Origin: Acidobacteriota bacterium
GTDB taxonomy: Bacteria; Acidobacteriota; UBA6911; RPQK01; JAJDTT01
Reading direction: 5' to 3'
Length of the DNA: 64,000 nt
Assembly (NCBI GenBank): GCA_022827025.1
Contig: JAJDTT010000278.1
Location: 1-64,000 of the forward strand
Shown here: one piece after another, positions 53,558-63,800 of the stretch
Position numbering within the stretch: the first letter of the stretch is position 1
Layout: every line of letters starts with the position of its first letter
Notes under the pieces: model-generated
What the model was told of the DNA's origin: nothing
What the model saw: only the letters and a program-made list of their open reading frames with translations
Databases searched by the model: none
Made by a program: the position numbers and the translations under genes

Positions 53558-53756
53558 TCAGCGGGTAATTTTAGGGCACAGGAACTTCAATGCAAAAAAA
53601 CTCCTGTCGGACCGTTTCAAGTCGAAAATAGGGCCAAGCCCCGAGTTCAACGGCTTTGCAGGCCGGGATTCGATGGTCTCCCGAGCCAACGGCCATCGCT
53701 CATGAGCGTTGTCACGGACCAGCGCCGCTCAATCCCGAGTTCTCGGACAGGCTCCC

Positions 53757-53808
53757 AGGAGGCGTGTTTCCTGTCGCCCGCTGGAGGGGCGGTTTGCCTA
53801 CCGCCCCG
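53757..53808 (-). repeat. Hairpin repeat D-type, copy 3
   Basis: GGAGGCGTGTTTCCTGTCGCC is followed by a perfect hairpin GGGGCGGT (53786-53793) and ACCGCCCC (53800-53807). Units match those at 50877-51030. In the 53558-53835 gap no gene or clear promoter is seen. Confidence 0.6.
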
Positions 53809-53835
53809 TGCAGCGTCGGGCTATGATTTACCGTG

Positions 53836-54675
53836 ATGCAAACAACACCGCACATTGCCTTACCCACGGCCGTCCTGACCCTCGCCGTCCAGCTTGGCGC
53901 ATGCGAGAGCGCCCCGCCTGACGATACGCCGCAGCCTCTCGAAGCGGGGTCCGTCGCCGGCTGGCGGATGGTCGACCTCACTCACGCCTACGGCGGCGAC
54001 ACGCTCTACTGGCCGACCGACACCACCGGCTTCCGACTCGAGACGCTGGCCGAGGGACAGACGGCGGGCGGCTATTTCTACGCCGCCAAGCAGTTCACCA
54101 CCGCCGAGCATGGCGGCACTCACCTCGACGCGCCCTTCCACTTCGCGCAAGGGGGCGCCACCACCGAGTCGATTCCCCTGGAGCGGCTCATTCTCCCGGG
54201 CATCGTGCTGGACGTCAGCCTGTCGGCGGCGGCCGATCCCGACTATCTGGTCACCTCCGATGACGTCCTGGCGTGGGAGGAAGCCCACGGCCGGGTGCCG
54301 AAAGGATCAGCGGTGCTGATCAGGACCGGTTGGGCCGCCCGCTGGCCGGATGCGCTCGCCTACCTGGGCGACGACACACCGGGCGAGACCGCAAACCTTC
54401 ATTTCCCCGGGATCGGTGAAGCCGCGGCGCGCCTGCTGGTGGAAGAACGAGGCGTGGGGCTCCTGGGCATCGACACGGCCAGCGTGGACTACGGGCAGTC
54501 CACGGACTTCATCGTCCACCGGATCGGGGCCGCAGCCGACGTGCCCAACCTGGAGAACGTGGCCGACCTGTCCACTTTGCCGCCCACCGGATTCCTCCTC
54601 GCAGCATTGCCGATGAAGATCGAAGGAGGCACCGGCGCCCCCGCGCGCATCGTCGCGCTGATCCCGCCGCATTGA
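53836..54675 (+). CDS. Cyclase-family lipoprotein (kynurenine formamidase-like)
   Basis: 279 residues from ATG 53836 (a GTG lies one codon upstream). Residues 9-23 form a lipoprotein signal with lipobox QLGAC (Cys23). The metal-binding block EHGGTHLDAPFHF (91-103) is the cyclase / kynurenine formamidase motif, with GSAVLIRTGW and LLGIDTASVDYG further on. Related cytoplasmic enzymes hydrolyse N-formylkynurenine or isatin; the lipoprotein anchor places this one at the membrane facing the periplasm. RidA follows 52 bases downstream, suggesting a shared imine or amide pathway (inference). Confidence 0.85.
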   Translation: MQTTPHIALPTAVLTLAVQLGACESAPPDDTPQPLEAGSVAGWRMVDLTHAYGGDTLYWPTDTTGFRLETLAEGQTAGGYFYAAKQFTTAEHGGTHLDAPFHFAQGGATTESIPLERLILPGIVLDVSLSAAADPDYLVTSDDVLAWEEAHGRVPKGSAVLIRTGWAARWPDALAYLGDDTPGETANLHFPGIGEAAARLLVEERGVGLLGIDTASVDYGQSTDFIVHRIGAAADVPNLENVADLSTLPPTGFLLAALPMKIEGGTGAPARIVALIPPH

Positions 54676-54727
54676 CCTGACGAGAGATCCAGGACAGATC
54701 AACTATTCCTTGCAAAGGAGGACGCAC

Positions 54728-55111
54728 ATGAACGCACAACGCATCAATCCCCCATCGTTGCCGACGCCTGCAGCCGCTTATTCGCAGGTGGTCCGGAAAG
54801 GATCGCTGGTCATCACGGCGGGACAGATCGCCTTTGACGCCGACAGCAACCTGGTCGGCGAGGGCGACATCGGAGCCCAGACGCGGCAGACACTTGAGAA
54901 CCTGAAAACGGCGCTGGAGGCCGCCGGCTCGTCGTTGGACGACGTGGTGAAGGTGACCGTCTTTCTGAGCGACATGATCTACTACCAGGGAATGAACACC
55001 GTCTTCAACGAGTACTTTCAAGGGCGGCCGCCTGCCCGCTCCACCGTGCAGTCGGGTCTGGTCCTCCCCTCGCTGCTGGTGGAGATCGAGGCGATCGCCG
55101 TGGTCGATTGA
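54728..55111 (+). CDS. ridA: RidA-family reactive-imine deaminase
   Basis: 127 residues from ATG 54728 behind the strong site AAAGGAGG. Blocks: PAAAYSQVVRKGSLVITAGQ, TRQTLENLKTALEAAGSSLDDVVKVTVFL and RPPARSTVQSGLVLPSLLVEIEAIAV. The Arg in PPARSTVQ that binds the substrate carboxylate is present, so imine hydrolysis is likely. Placed after the cyclase-family gene. Confidence 0.93.
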   Translation: MNAQRINPPSLPTPAAAYSQVVRKGSLVITAGQIAFDADSNLVGEGDIGAQTRQTLENLKTALEAAGSSLDDVVKVTVFLSDMIYYQGMNTVFNEYFQGRPPARSTVQSGLVLPSLLVEIEAIAVVD

Positions 55112-55126
55112 CATCCGCCGTCCGCT

Positions 55127-55159
55127 TGGTGATACCACTGAACAAGTTTGGTATTACCA
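55127..55159 (+). promoter_or_regulatory. Operator-like pair of palindromes before the toxin-antitoxin genes
   Basis: TGGTGATACCA (55127-55137) and TGGTATTACCA (55149-55159) are two near-identical short palindromes with centres 22 bases apart, two helical turns. This layout suits paired binding of a ribbon-helix-helix antitoxin dimer of the kind encoded ten bases downstream. Confidence 0.6.
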
Positions 55160-55168
55160 GAGGATGCG

Positions 55169-55408
55169 ATGAATACCGTTTCGGTGAAGATGCCCGACCC
55201 GCTCGCCGCCGAGTTGGCGGCAATGGCGCGCCGCAAGGGCATGAGCAGGTCCGCGCTGATTCGCGAGGCTCTGGCCGTATATCTGGAGAGGTCGGAGACC
55301 CAACGTCCCGGATCGGCTCTGACGCGCGTGGCCGATCTGGAGGGCATCATCTGCGGACCCGAAGACTTGTCGGTGAACCAGGACTACCTGGATGAATTCG
55401 GCCGATGA
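55169..55408 (+). CDS. Ribbon-helix-helix antitoxin
   Basis: 79 residues from ATG 55169 (in-frame starts further up are less likely; AGAGG lies at good distance). MNTVSVKMPDPLAAELAAMA followed by RRKGMSRSALIREALAVYLE is the RHH_1 fold (strand-helix-helix). The C-terminal third (GIICGPEDLSVNQDYLDEFG) is acidic and probably wraps the toxin. Stop and toxin start overlap (ATGA). It likely represses its own operon through the palindromes upstream. Confidence 0.88.
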   Translation: MNTVSVKMPDPLAAELAAMARRKGMSRSALIREALAVYLERSETQRPGSALTRVADLEGIICGPEDLSVNQDYLDEFGR

Positions 55409-55824
55409 GAAAAAACGTCATCCTGGATACGGGCCCACTGGTGGCGTTGTTGAATCGGCGCGACCGGCACCATCACTGGGCCAAGGACCAGTGGGCCGAG
55501 ATCGATCCTCCGTTGTTGACCTGTGAACCCGTCCTGGCGGAAGCCTGCGTCCTGGTCCAGCCCTTCGCGGGAGGACAGACGGCCGTGCTGGAAATGGTCC
55601 GGCGAAGCGTCCTGGACCTGTCCTTTGGCCTTGCCGAAGAAGCCGCCGCCGTCTCCCGGTTGCTGAAGAAGTACCAGGACGTGCCCATGTCCCTGGCGGA
55701 CGGCTGCCTGGTCCGGATGGCCGAACGGCATTCGAAGAGTGTCGTCCTCACTCTCGACAGTGGCTTCAAGATTTACCGGAAATATCGGCGTCAACGAATA
55801 CCGACTTTGTCTCCAACCATCTGA
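55405..55824 (+). CDS. PIN-domain toxin (VapC-like)
   Basis: 139 residues. The acidic metal site is complete: Asp8 in VILDTGPLVALL, Glu46 in CEPVLAEA, Asp99 in PMSLADGCLVRMAE and Asp118 in LTLDSGF. PIN toxins cleave tRNA or rRNA when freed from the antitoxin. The gene is coupled to the RHH gene; no third gene belongs to the module. Confidence 0.9.
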   Translation: MRKNVILDTGPLVALLNRRDRHHHWAKDQWAEIDPPLLTCEPVLAEACVLVQPFAGGQTAVLEMVRRSVLDLSFGLAEEAAAVSRLLKKYQDVPMSLADGCLVRMAERHSKSVVLTLDSGFKIYRKYRRQRIPTLSPTI

Positions 55825-55873
55825 GTGCCGTTCCCTGTCCTGAATTCGAGGGGATCGCCGGCGGTATTGCGAC

Positions 55874-57439
55874 ATGAACCTGTTCGAGAGCAGCGGCGGC
55901 CTGGCGCCCATCGACTGGATCATCATCGTCCTCTACGCCGCCGGGACCATCGCATTGGGGAGCTACTACACCCGCCGGCAGACCAACCTGCAGGAATACT
56001 TTACCGGCGGCGGCCGCATGAATCCCAAGCTGATCGGCGTGTCGCTCATGGCCACCTCGCTCAGCACCATCGCCTACCTCGCCATTCCGGGTGAGGCCGT
56101 CGCCAACGGACCCGTGGGTCTGGCCAACCAGCTTGCTCAACCCTTCATGTTCCTGGTGGTCGGCTTCGTCCTCATCCCCTATTTCATGCGGGTCCGGGTC
56201 ATCAGCGCCTATGAACTGCTGGAGGCTCGCCTGGGTCTCGGCATCCGGATGCTGGGCGCCTCCATGTTCCTGGTCTTCCGGTTGGTCTGGATGTCGCTCC
56301 TGGTCTTTCTGGGCGCCAAGGCCCTGTCCATCATGATGGGCTTGGACGAATCCTGGATTCCCTGGATCAGCCTGGTCACCGGAATGGTGGCCGTGACCTA
56401 CACCTCCCTGGGCGGACTCCGGGCCGTGGTCATCACCGACAGCTTTCAGACCGTCCTGATGCTGGGCGGCGCCATCCTGGTGATCGGACTGGTGACCTGG
56501 CGCGTGGGGAGCTTCGATTGGTTCCCCACCTCCTGGCAGCCTCACTGGGACGAGCAGCCCCTGTTCAGCTTCGATCCTTCCGTCCGCCTCAGCATCCTGG
56601 GCACGGCCTTCTCCACCTTCGTTCTGGCGACCTGCGGATTGGGGGGCGACCAGACCAAGATCCAGCGTCTGATGGCCACCGTCGACGCCCGGGCCGCCCG
56701 GCAGGCCTACCTGGTCAACCAGATCGTGGGCGTGACGGTGGTCCTGGTGCTCTGGCTGGTGGGGTTCGCGCTGATGGGACTGGTCCGGAGCCATCCGGAC
56801 ATGCTGCCCGCCGGAATGGACATGGTGCGGGACGGCGACAGCCTGTTTCCGTATTTCATCGCCCACCTGTTGCCACCGGGAATCTCAGGCCTGGTGGCGG
56901 CCGCCATGCTGGCCGCCGCCATGTCCAGCATCGACTCGGGCGTCAATTCCATCACCGCCGTCGTCAACCGCGACTTCCTGGACCGGTTCGGCCGGCTCCC
57001 CTCCGGTCCCCGGGCCCAGGCTCACCGGGCCAAGGTCATGGCCTTCGTCATCGGCGCCGTCGTGGTGGGAGGAACTTCCTACATGGGAGCCGTCCCCGGC
57101 AACATCTTCGCGGTGGCCAAGAAGACCTCCGGGTTGCTGATGACGCCCATGTTCGGGCTCTTCTTCTTTGCTTTCTTCGTGCCCTTCGCCCGGCCCGCGG
57201 GCGTGGCCGCCGGCGCCGTCTCCGGAATCACCACGGCGGTCCTCCTGGCCTACTCGGGACCCATCTTCGGCATGCACCCGGTGACGGGAGAGGACCCGGT
57301 GAGCTTCATGTGGATTGCGCCGGGGGCCCTGGTGGTGAACTTGGCCGTGGGACTCGGCGTCAGCTACCTGTTGCACCTTCGGCGGATGCGGAGCCGGCGC
57401 CGCCCGGGGAATGGGTCCGCGCAGGGTGGTGAGCCATGA
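55874..57439 (+). CDS. Sodium:solute symporter (SSS family)
   Basis: 521 residues with about 13 membrane helices. Family blocks: YYTRRQTNLQEYFTGGGRM near residues 34-52, SLMATSLSTIAYLAIPGE, VTYTSLGGLRAVVITDSFQ and PPGISGLVAAAMLAAAMSSIDSGVNS, the last being the SSS signature with the conserved Ser residues. It imports a sugar, polyol, carboxylate or amino acid with sodium. The gene lies beside a propeller lipoprotein, hinting at uptake of a degradation product (inference). The weak ribosome site is unremarkable. Confidence 0.92.
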   Translation: MNLFESSGGLAPIDWIIIVLYAAGTIALGSYYTRRQTNLQEYFTGGGRMNPKLIGVSLMATSLSTIAYLAIPGEAVANGPVGLANQLAQPFMFLVVGFVLIPYFMRVRVISAYELLEARLGLGIRMLGASMFLVFRLVWMSLLVFLGAKALSIMMGLDESWIPWISLVTGMVAVTYTSLGGLRAVVITDSFQTVLMLGGAILVIGLVTWRVGSFDWFPTSWQPHWDEQPLFSFDPSVRLSILGTAFSTFVLATCGLGGDQTKIQRLMATVDARAARQAYLVNQIVGVTVVLVLWLVGFALMGLVRSHPDMLPAGMDMVRDGDSLFPYFIAHLLPPGISGLVAAAMLAAAMSSIDSGVNSITAVVNRDFLDRFGRLPSGPRAQAHRAKVMAFVIGAVVVGGTSYMGAVPGNIFAVAKKTSGLLMTPMFGLFFFAFFVPFARPAGVAAGAVSGITTAVLLAYSGPIFGMHPVTGEDPVSFMWIAPGALVVNLAVGLGVSYLLHLRRMRSRRRPGNGSAQGGEP

Positions 57440-57458
57440 ACTCGCTTGCGGAGTTCGC

Positions 57459-59078
57459 TCAGCTCCCCAGCCGGAAGGAATAGAGCTTGGCGTTCGTGAG
57501 CAGGAACCGGATCCGGATCTTCCGGTCCTGCAACGAACTCAGGTCCGATTGACCGTTCCAACTCACGGCATGGGCCACGGAATCGGCACGGATCGGATCG
57601 CAGCGGCCGGCCTCGAAGCCGGACAGGACCGAGCCGTTTTCATCCAGCAGCTCGACCCGGATTTCGCCCTGGCCTCCGGGATGCTTCTTCCAGCGGTTCA
57701 CCTCCCGCCTCCAGACCGAAGGGTCCGAGGCGTCGGCATTGACCACCAGTGTCCCTCCCCGGCACCAGAGGGTCCGGGTCACGACCTCTCCCGGATCGGC
57801 GCCCGCGTCCAGGGAGACGAAGCCGTCGCGCCGGGCCAGCGCCAGTCCGCCCGCCCCGCCGTGCAGCGCCCAGGGTTGCGGCATCACGCCGAACCACCAG
57901 GCGGCTCCGCGGTATTCGGACAACGCCTCCTCCGTTCCCGGAGGCAGCGCCGCCGGCCGGTGGGCCATGACCGCCAGGTCTCCGGGGGTCAGCGTATGGC
58001 CTTCGTCCTGACCCAGGTAGTAGACCCGGATCTCCTCCTCCAGGACCACCGGCGGGCTGTAGACGTAGATGCCGTGGGAATCGAACCGGTCGGGCATGCC
58101 GTAGGTCAGGATCGGATGCCGCTTCCCGACCCGCTGCCACTCGATCCCGTCCCGGCTGAAGGCCAGTTGGATGTCCACCATCAGGGAGTTGGCGTGGTAG
58201 ACGCTCAGGAACGCGAAGTAGACCCCCCGGTCCTTGAAGACCGAGGCGGTGTAGAACTGGGTGTCCATCGGATCCTGCTCATCGGGAGCCAGGACGACCT
58301 GATTCTGAGGCAGATCCCATTTCAGGAAGTCCGGACTGGTGGACCGGCCGATGACCCGGATGGAGACGTTTCCCATGGCCGCAACGGGAGGGGACGGCAG
58401 CGGCCGCAGGAACCCCACGTATCGCTGGATCCGGTCGTCCCAGATCACCTTCCCCGCGCCGACCTTCTGGTCGATGACGGGGTTCCCCGGGTAGGGAGTC
58501 CAGGTCAGACCGTCGGGGGAGAAGGCCACTCCCATGTCGCGAGAGTTGTCTCCCGTGCCGATGACCGCCTTGTAGCGCTTCCGGGGATCGGGGTCGCGGA
58601 TGTCGTAGAGGGAGGGATTGTGAACGACGGCGTTGTTCTTCAGTCCGGCGCCGGGCACCCGGACCAGGCCCAGTTCCGGTTTCTCCCAGACGATTCCGTC
58701 CCGGGAGATGGCATAGGCCCGGCCGGCGCTGGACCGGTCGACGCGCAAATACTGTTCTCCCGGCTCCTGGTCCCGGTCGATGTAGACGTACCACATCTTG
58801 TAGAGACGGTCGTCCTGGTCGAAGACCACGAAATTGGGATGCGTGAACTGCCCCTCCCACGGGCGGTCCGGCTTCAGAATGGGGTTGGCGGGATGCTTCT
58901 TGAGGGGATTCAGGCGCCGGGTGACCTGGCGCATCTCCCGGACCACGTGGTCGTCCACGAAGAGCTGGAACCGGCCGGCGACCTCCAGGGCCTGCTCCGG
59001 CGGCGGCCCTCCTCCGCACGCTCCCAGCAGACCGGCCAGAAGGATCCACAGGGCGTTCCCTGTCCGACTCGATTTCAT
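57459..59078 (-). CDS. Propeller / glycosyl-hydrolase-like lipoprotein
   Basis: 539 residues. The N-terminus MKSSRTGNALWILLAGLLGA followed by CGGG is a lipoprotein signal (lipobox LGAC, Cys21). The mature part matches the gene at 2135-3793: GRFQLFVDDHVVREM, DDRLYKMWYVYIDRD, YAISRDGIVWEKPELGLV, LAFSRDGIEWQRVG and AVSWNGQSDLSSLQD. So both ends of this window carry paralogues, one secreted and one lipidated. Catalytic residues cannot be assigned. It converges with the SSS symporter gene (19-base gap). Confidence 0.75.
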   Translation of the reverse strand: MKSSRTGNALWILLAGLLGACGGGPPPEQALEVAGRFQLFVDDHVVREMRQVTRRLNPLKKHPANPILKPDRPWEGQFTHPNFVVFDQDDRLYKMWYVYIDRDQEPGEQYLRVDRSSAGRAYAISRDGIVWEKPELGLVRVPGAGLKNNAVVHNPSLYDIRDPDPRKRYKAVIGTGDNSRDMGVAFSPDGLTWTPYPGNPVIDQKVGAGKVIWDDRIQRYVGFLRPLPSPPVAAMGNVSIRVIGRSTSPDFLKWDLPQNQVVLAPDEQDPMDTQFYTASVFKDRGVYFAFLSVYHANSLMVDIQLAFSRDGIEWQRVGKRHPILTYGMPDRFDSHGIYVYSPPVVLEEEIRVYYLGQDEGHTLTPGDLAVMAHRPAALPPGTEEALSEYRGAAWWFGVMPQPWALHGGAGGLALARRDGFVSLDAGADPGEVVTRTLWCRGGTLVVNADASDPSVWRREVNRWKKHPGGQGEIRVELLDENGSVLSGFEAGRCDPIRADSVAHAVSWNGQSDLSSLQDRKIRIRFLLTNAKLYSFRLGS

Positions 59079-59188
59079 CTCAACTCCTTGGTAATCCCCC
59101 GCCGGTGGGCTTCCGGCATGACCCTACGGGAATCCGGGGGGAGATCATCAATACCCGTCGCCAACCGCGTCGCCCACGGCGACCGCCT

Positions 59189-59217
59189 CGTAGGGGCGAC
59201 CCTTGTGGTCGCCCTCC
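59189..59217 (+). repeat. Dispersed repeat B hairpin, copy 3
   Basis: GTAGGGGC-GA-CCCTTGTGG-TC-GCCC, the reverse complement of copies at 1001 and 16848. It stands 111 bases upstream of the propeller gene's ATG. Confidence 0.8.
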
Positions 59218-59246
59218 CTCCGAACGGCGTCATCCACCGGTGATCG

Positions 59247-59288
59247 TGACCTGGGAGTCTGCGCGGCAGAAATGATCGTAGCGAGAAA
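59247..59288 (+). repeat. Inverted-repeat element E, copy 2 (short)
   Basis: Shares CTGGGAG-(T/C)-CTGCGCGGCAGAAAT with 29281-29303 and then ATGATCGTAGCGAG, the exact complement of bases inside that element's loop. It lacks the second arm. It lies in the 59079-59306 gap, which holds nothing else recognised. Confidence 0.65.
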
Positions 59289-59306
59289 GTTGGAGAATCA
59301 TGGACT

Positions 59307-60800
59307 TCAGGCCAGAATGGGTTTCACCACCCGGGCCAGGTCAACTCCGGTCAGGCGGTGATCCAGTCCCTGGTAGCGGAAGGTGAAGCGATCGTGGTCG
59401 ATGCCGAAGAGCTGCAAAATCGTGGCCTGGAAGTCGCGGACGTGGACCGGGTCGGCCACGATGTTGTACGAGAAGTCGTCGGTCTCGCCATGGACGACAC
59501 CCCCCTTGATCCCGCCCCCGGCCATCCAGAGGCTGAAACAGCGGGGATGGTGATCCCGCCCGTAGGTCGTGTCGGTGAGCTTTCCCTGGCAATAGATGGT
59601 GCGCCCGAACTCGCCGCCCCAGATCACCAGGGTGTCTTCCAGGAGCCCTCTCTGCTTCAGGTCCTGCACCAGTCCCCAACAGCCCTGGTCCACGTCCTTG
59701 CACTGGCTGGGCAGGACCTGCGGCACCTCGCGGTGCACGTCCCAACCGCGATGGTAGATCTGGACGAAGCGGACGTTGCGCTCGGCCAGGCGGCGGGCCA
59801 TCAGGCAACTGTAGGCGAAAGTCCCGGGGACCTTGGCGTCCTCGCCGTAGAGGCGATAGGTGCTCTCCGGTTCCTTGGAGAGGTCGGTCAGCTCCGGCAC
59901 CGAGTTCTGCATCCGGAACGCCATCTCGTACTGCTCGATCCGGGACAGTGTCTCCGGGTCTCCGATCTGCCGGTGCTGAATCCGGTTCATCTCGGCCAAC
60001 GAGTCCAGCATCCGGCGGCGGACCTGGCTGGGCACGCCGTCGGGGTTGTTCACGTACAGGACCGGGTCCTTGGTGGACCTGAGGGAGACTCCGGCGAACT
60101 TGGAGGAGAGGAAGCCGGAAGTCCAGAGCTTGGCCGAGATGGCCTGCACGTTGGCTTTGGGATGGGAGTGGGTGGCGTTGAGGACCACGAAGGTGGGCAG
60201 GTCCCGGTTCATGCTCCCCAGTCCGTAGGCCAGCCAGGAGCCGATGCAGGGCCGTCCGGCCACTTCACGCCCCGTCTGGATGAAGGTGATGGCCGGCTCG
60301 TGATTGATGGCCTCCGTGTGCATGGACCGGACAATGGCCAGATCGTCCGCCATGCGGGCCGTGTAGGGCAGGAGCTCCGAGATCCAGGCTCCGCTCTGGC
60401 CGTGTTGCTGGAACTCGAAGGCCGACGGAACGATGGGAAACCGCTCCTGTCCCGAGGTCATGGTGGTCAACCGCTGCCCTTTTCGAATCGAGTCGGGAAG
60501 GTCCTTGTCCAGCCACTTCTCCATCCCCGGCTTGTAGTCGAAGAGCTCCATCTGGGGCGGGGCCCCCACCATGTGCATGTAGATGGCCCGCTTGGCCTTG
60601 GGAGCGAAATGGGGCAGGTGGGGAAGTCCACCCGTCCGGTCCAGGGCCGTAGCGCCGGCGGCCTGGGTCTCCTCCCCCAGCAGCGTAGCCAGGGCGGCCA
60701 GACCGAGCCCCCGGGCGCCGCGGGCGAAGAGCTGGCGCCGGGTCTCGATTCGAACCGCTTCGTCGGACAGAATTCCGGGAGGAGTCAGGTAGCAGGTCAT
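59307..60800 (-). CDS. DUF1501 protein (Tat-exported, sulfatase-like fold)
   Basis: 497 residues from ATG 60800, overlapping the upstream PSD1 stop (ATGA); the frame to 61721 lies inside PSD1 and is rejected. The N-terminus [24 protein letters not shown] is a twin-arginine signal. DUF1501 features: [53 protein letters not shown] and [21 protein letters not shown]. The HGGQ-like and WGGEFGRT blocks resemble alkaline-phosphatase/sulfatase metal sites. DUF1501 genes are almost always next to a PSD1 gene; function is not known. Confidence 0.9.
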   Translation of the reverse strand: MTCYLTPPGILSDEAVRIETRRQLFARGARGLGLAALATLLGEETQAAGATALDRTGGLPHLPHFAPKAKRAIYMHMVGAPPQMELFDYKPGMEKWLDKDLPDSIRKGQRLTTMTSGQERFPIVPSAFEFQQHGQSGAWISELLPYTARMADDLAIVRSMHTEAINHEPAITFIQTGREVAGRPCIGSWLAYGLGSMNRDLPTFVVLNATHSHPKANVQAISAKLWTSGFLSSKFAGVSLRSTKDPVLYVNNPDGVPSQVRRRMLDSLAEMNRIQHRQIGDPETLSRIEQYEMAFRMQNSVPELTDLSKEPESTYRLYGEDAKVPGTFAYSCLMARRLAERNVRFVQIYHRGWDVHREVPQVLPSQCKDVDQGCWGLVQDLKQRGLLEDTLVIWGGEFGRTIYCQGKLTDTTYGRDHHPRCFSLWMAGGGIKGGVVHGETDDFSYNIVADPVHVRDFQATILQLFGIDHDRFTFRYQGLDHRLTGVDLARVVKPILA

Positions 60801-63800
60801 TTGTTCAACACCTCGTCCAGATTCAAGAGCTGATTGGCCACCATGGTCCAGGCGGCGAACTCGGCCTTGGGCAAGCTCCCGTCCGCTTCGGAATCGCCGA
60901 CCGAGAGGGCCTTCCCGGCCTGTTCGGGATGGGCACCGTAGTAGCTCAGATAGTCCTCGTAGGCTCTTCGGGCCACTTCCTGCTCCGGCTCCCGGAGGGA
61001 ACGCGCCAGCAGGTGGGAGGCCATGAATTCGAGCCGCTGATCCGCGCTTGGCGCCGCCTGCATGGCCCGCTGGGCCAGGTGGCGCGCGGCTTCGAAGAAC
61101 TGGACCCCGTTGAGCGTCAGCAAAGCCTGCAGGGGCGTGTTGGTCCGCTCGCGCCGGACCGTGCACTCCTCCCGCGTGGGAGCGTTGAAGACCACCAGTT
61201 GCGGCGGAGGCGCGGCCCGCTTCCAGAAGGTGTAGAGGCTCCTCCGGTAAATGGCCGATCCCGAGTCCTGCTCGTAGAAGCGGGTGTTGCTGCCCTCCAT
61301 GGCCACCGCTTCCCACAGGCCCACCGGCTGATACGTCTTGACGCTGGGGCCGCCGACTCGACGCTCCAGCAGGCCGCTGGCGGCCAGGGCGTAATCCCGC
61401 ACCATCTCCCCGTCCATGCGAAAGCGGGGCCCCCGGGAGAAGAGGCGGTTGCCCGGGTCCTTCTTGATCTTCTCGCCGGTCGCCTGGGCCGACTGCCGGT
61501 AGGTGGCCGAGTCCAGCATCAGGCGGAAGAGGTGCTTCACGTCCCAACCCGAATCCCGAAACTCCGCCGCCAGCCAATCCAGGAGCTCCGGGTGCGTGGG
61601 CGCTTCCCCCTGGGACCCGAAGTCTTCCGACGTTCTGACCAAACCGGTGCCGAAGACCTCCTGCCAGAAGCGGTTCACCATGACCCGGCTGGTGAGGGGG
61701 TTGTCGTCCGCCACGAGCCAACGCGCCAATCCGAGCCGGTTCCGCGGGAGGTCCGGATCCATGGCGGGCAGAACGCCCGGGGTGGCCGGCTGCACCTCAT
61801 CACCCCGCTGGTCGTACATCCCCCGGCGGAGGATGTGGGCCATGGGGTCGCTGTCCGGCTTCTCCCGCATGACATGAGTCAGGCTGCTCCCGCGCAGGAT
61901 GGCGCGGCGCTCGTCCTGAAGCGCCGTCAGTGAACGGGACGCCTGCCCGAAGGCCTCGTGACGGCGAACCAGAAACCAGGCCCGGAGAGCTTCGCGATCT
62001 TCGGAATCCAACTCCTCCGGTTTCCGTCCCCGGATTGCGGCCAGCGTCTCCCAACGCGCCAGCAGCCGGGCCTCCGACTCGCTCACCGCCCGGTCCAGCA
62101 CCCTGAAATGGCGGATCGAACCGTCCAGAAAATCGGATTTGCCGGCGGACGACCGGTCGCCGGCGCCGAGCACCAACGGCGTGCTGGTCCGGATCGACCC
62201 CTCCAGGACCCGAATGGCCCGCCCGAAGCCCTGGGTGGGCACGACAGCGCCGTCCAGGTAGAGGTTCATGCCGGTGCGCTGGCGCATGCCGTCGTAGGTG
62301 ACCACCAGGTTGGTCCACCGGTCCGGCTCCAACTTGTTCTCCACGGCGCCGCGGATGCCTATGTTGCGGCCATCCTTCACCTGAACATTGAAAGACGGCC
62401 GGTCGCCGAGGATCTCCAGTCCCCAACCACGGTTGGAGTCTTCCAGATCGATCTGCCGGGCCAGGATCATCCGGGAGCCCCCCTCCCGAAACCGGAAGGT
62501 CATGGAAACCGTAAAGGGACGGTCCGCTTCGAGGCCCGGAAAATCCTTTGTCTCCACGAAGGAGTCCTCGGGCAGATCCAGGAAGGGGATGGGACCGGAC
62601 CGGTCGACTCGAGCCGGTCCGGACAGCTCCAATTCCCTCTTCTCCGAACCGGCGCGGAGATGGGGTGTCTCGCCCAGCTCCAGGGAGAAGGTCTGGGAGC
62701 CGTCGAATTCGTCCAGGTTGAAATCGAGAGGCCGGTCCGAATCCAGCCAGCGCCGGAATTCCGCTTCGGCGGCCCGCTCGATCTCATCCCGCTTGTCCCT
62801 GGCGGCAGGCTCCTCCCGCCTCAGTTGTTCCCACCGCACGGCGTCGCTGCTGGCCGGCACGATCATCACCGGCGGAGGATCGAAGGAATTTCCGTCCAGA
62901 GGCTTCTGGGTCGTGTTGCGGAAGAAGGCGGCCAACGAATAGAAGTCCTTCTGGGTGATGGGATCGAACTTGTGGTCGTGGCAGGTGGCGCAGCCCACCG
63001 TCAGGCCCAGCCAGACCGTGCCGGTGGTGTCGACCCGGTCCTTGGCGTACATGACCTCCACTTCCTCTTTGATCACGCCCCCTTCGTTGGTGGTGATGTT
63101 GCAGCGATGGAAGCCGGTGGCGATGAGTTGTTCCGGTGTGGGTTCCGGCAGCAGGTCGCCGGCCAACTGGTCCACCGTGAACTGGTCGAAGGGAAGGTTC
63201 CGGTTGAAGGCCCGGACGACCCAGTCCCGGTAGGCCCACATCTCACGGTAATTGTCGATATGCAGGCCGTGGGTGTCCCCGTAGCGGGCCGCATCGAGCC
63301 AATAGCGGCCCCGGTGCTCCCCGTAGGCCGGAGACCGCATGAGCCCGTCGATCCACGTGGCGTAGGCGTTCGGGGAGGGATCCGCTGCGAACTTCGCCAC
63401 TTCCTCCGGATTGGGTGGCAAACCGGTGAGATCCAGTGAGGTCCTCCGGGCCAGAGTGCGACGGTCGGCTCGCTCCGCCAGCGCCAGTCCCTCCTTCTCG
63501 AGACGGGCCAGGACGAAACGGTCGATGGGATTGCGAACCCACTCCGGGGACTGGACCTGGGGCGGATCGGGCCGGGTCAGCGGCGTGAAGGACCAGTGCT
63601 CCTCCCAAGGCGCCCCCTCCTCGATCCAACGCCGCACCACCTGGATCTGATCCTCGGTCAGTTCCTTGTGGGCGTATTTGGGCGGCATCCTCAGGGCGGC
63701 GTCCGCGTGCGTGATCCGCTGGTAGACGAGGCTCGAATCCGGGTCGCCAGGAGTGACCGGCGACCCCGTGGGCCGCTCGGAGAAGACTCCCTCCTCCAGG

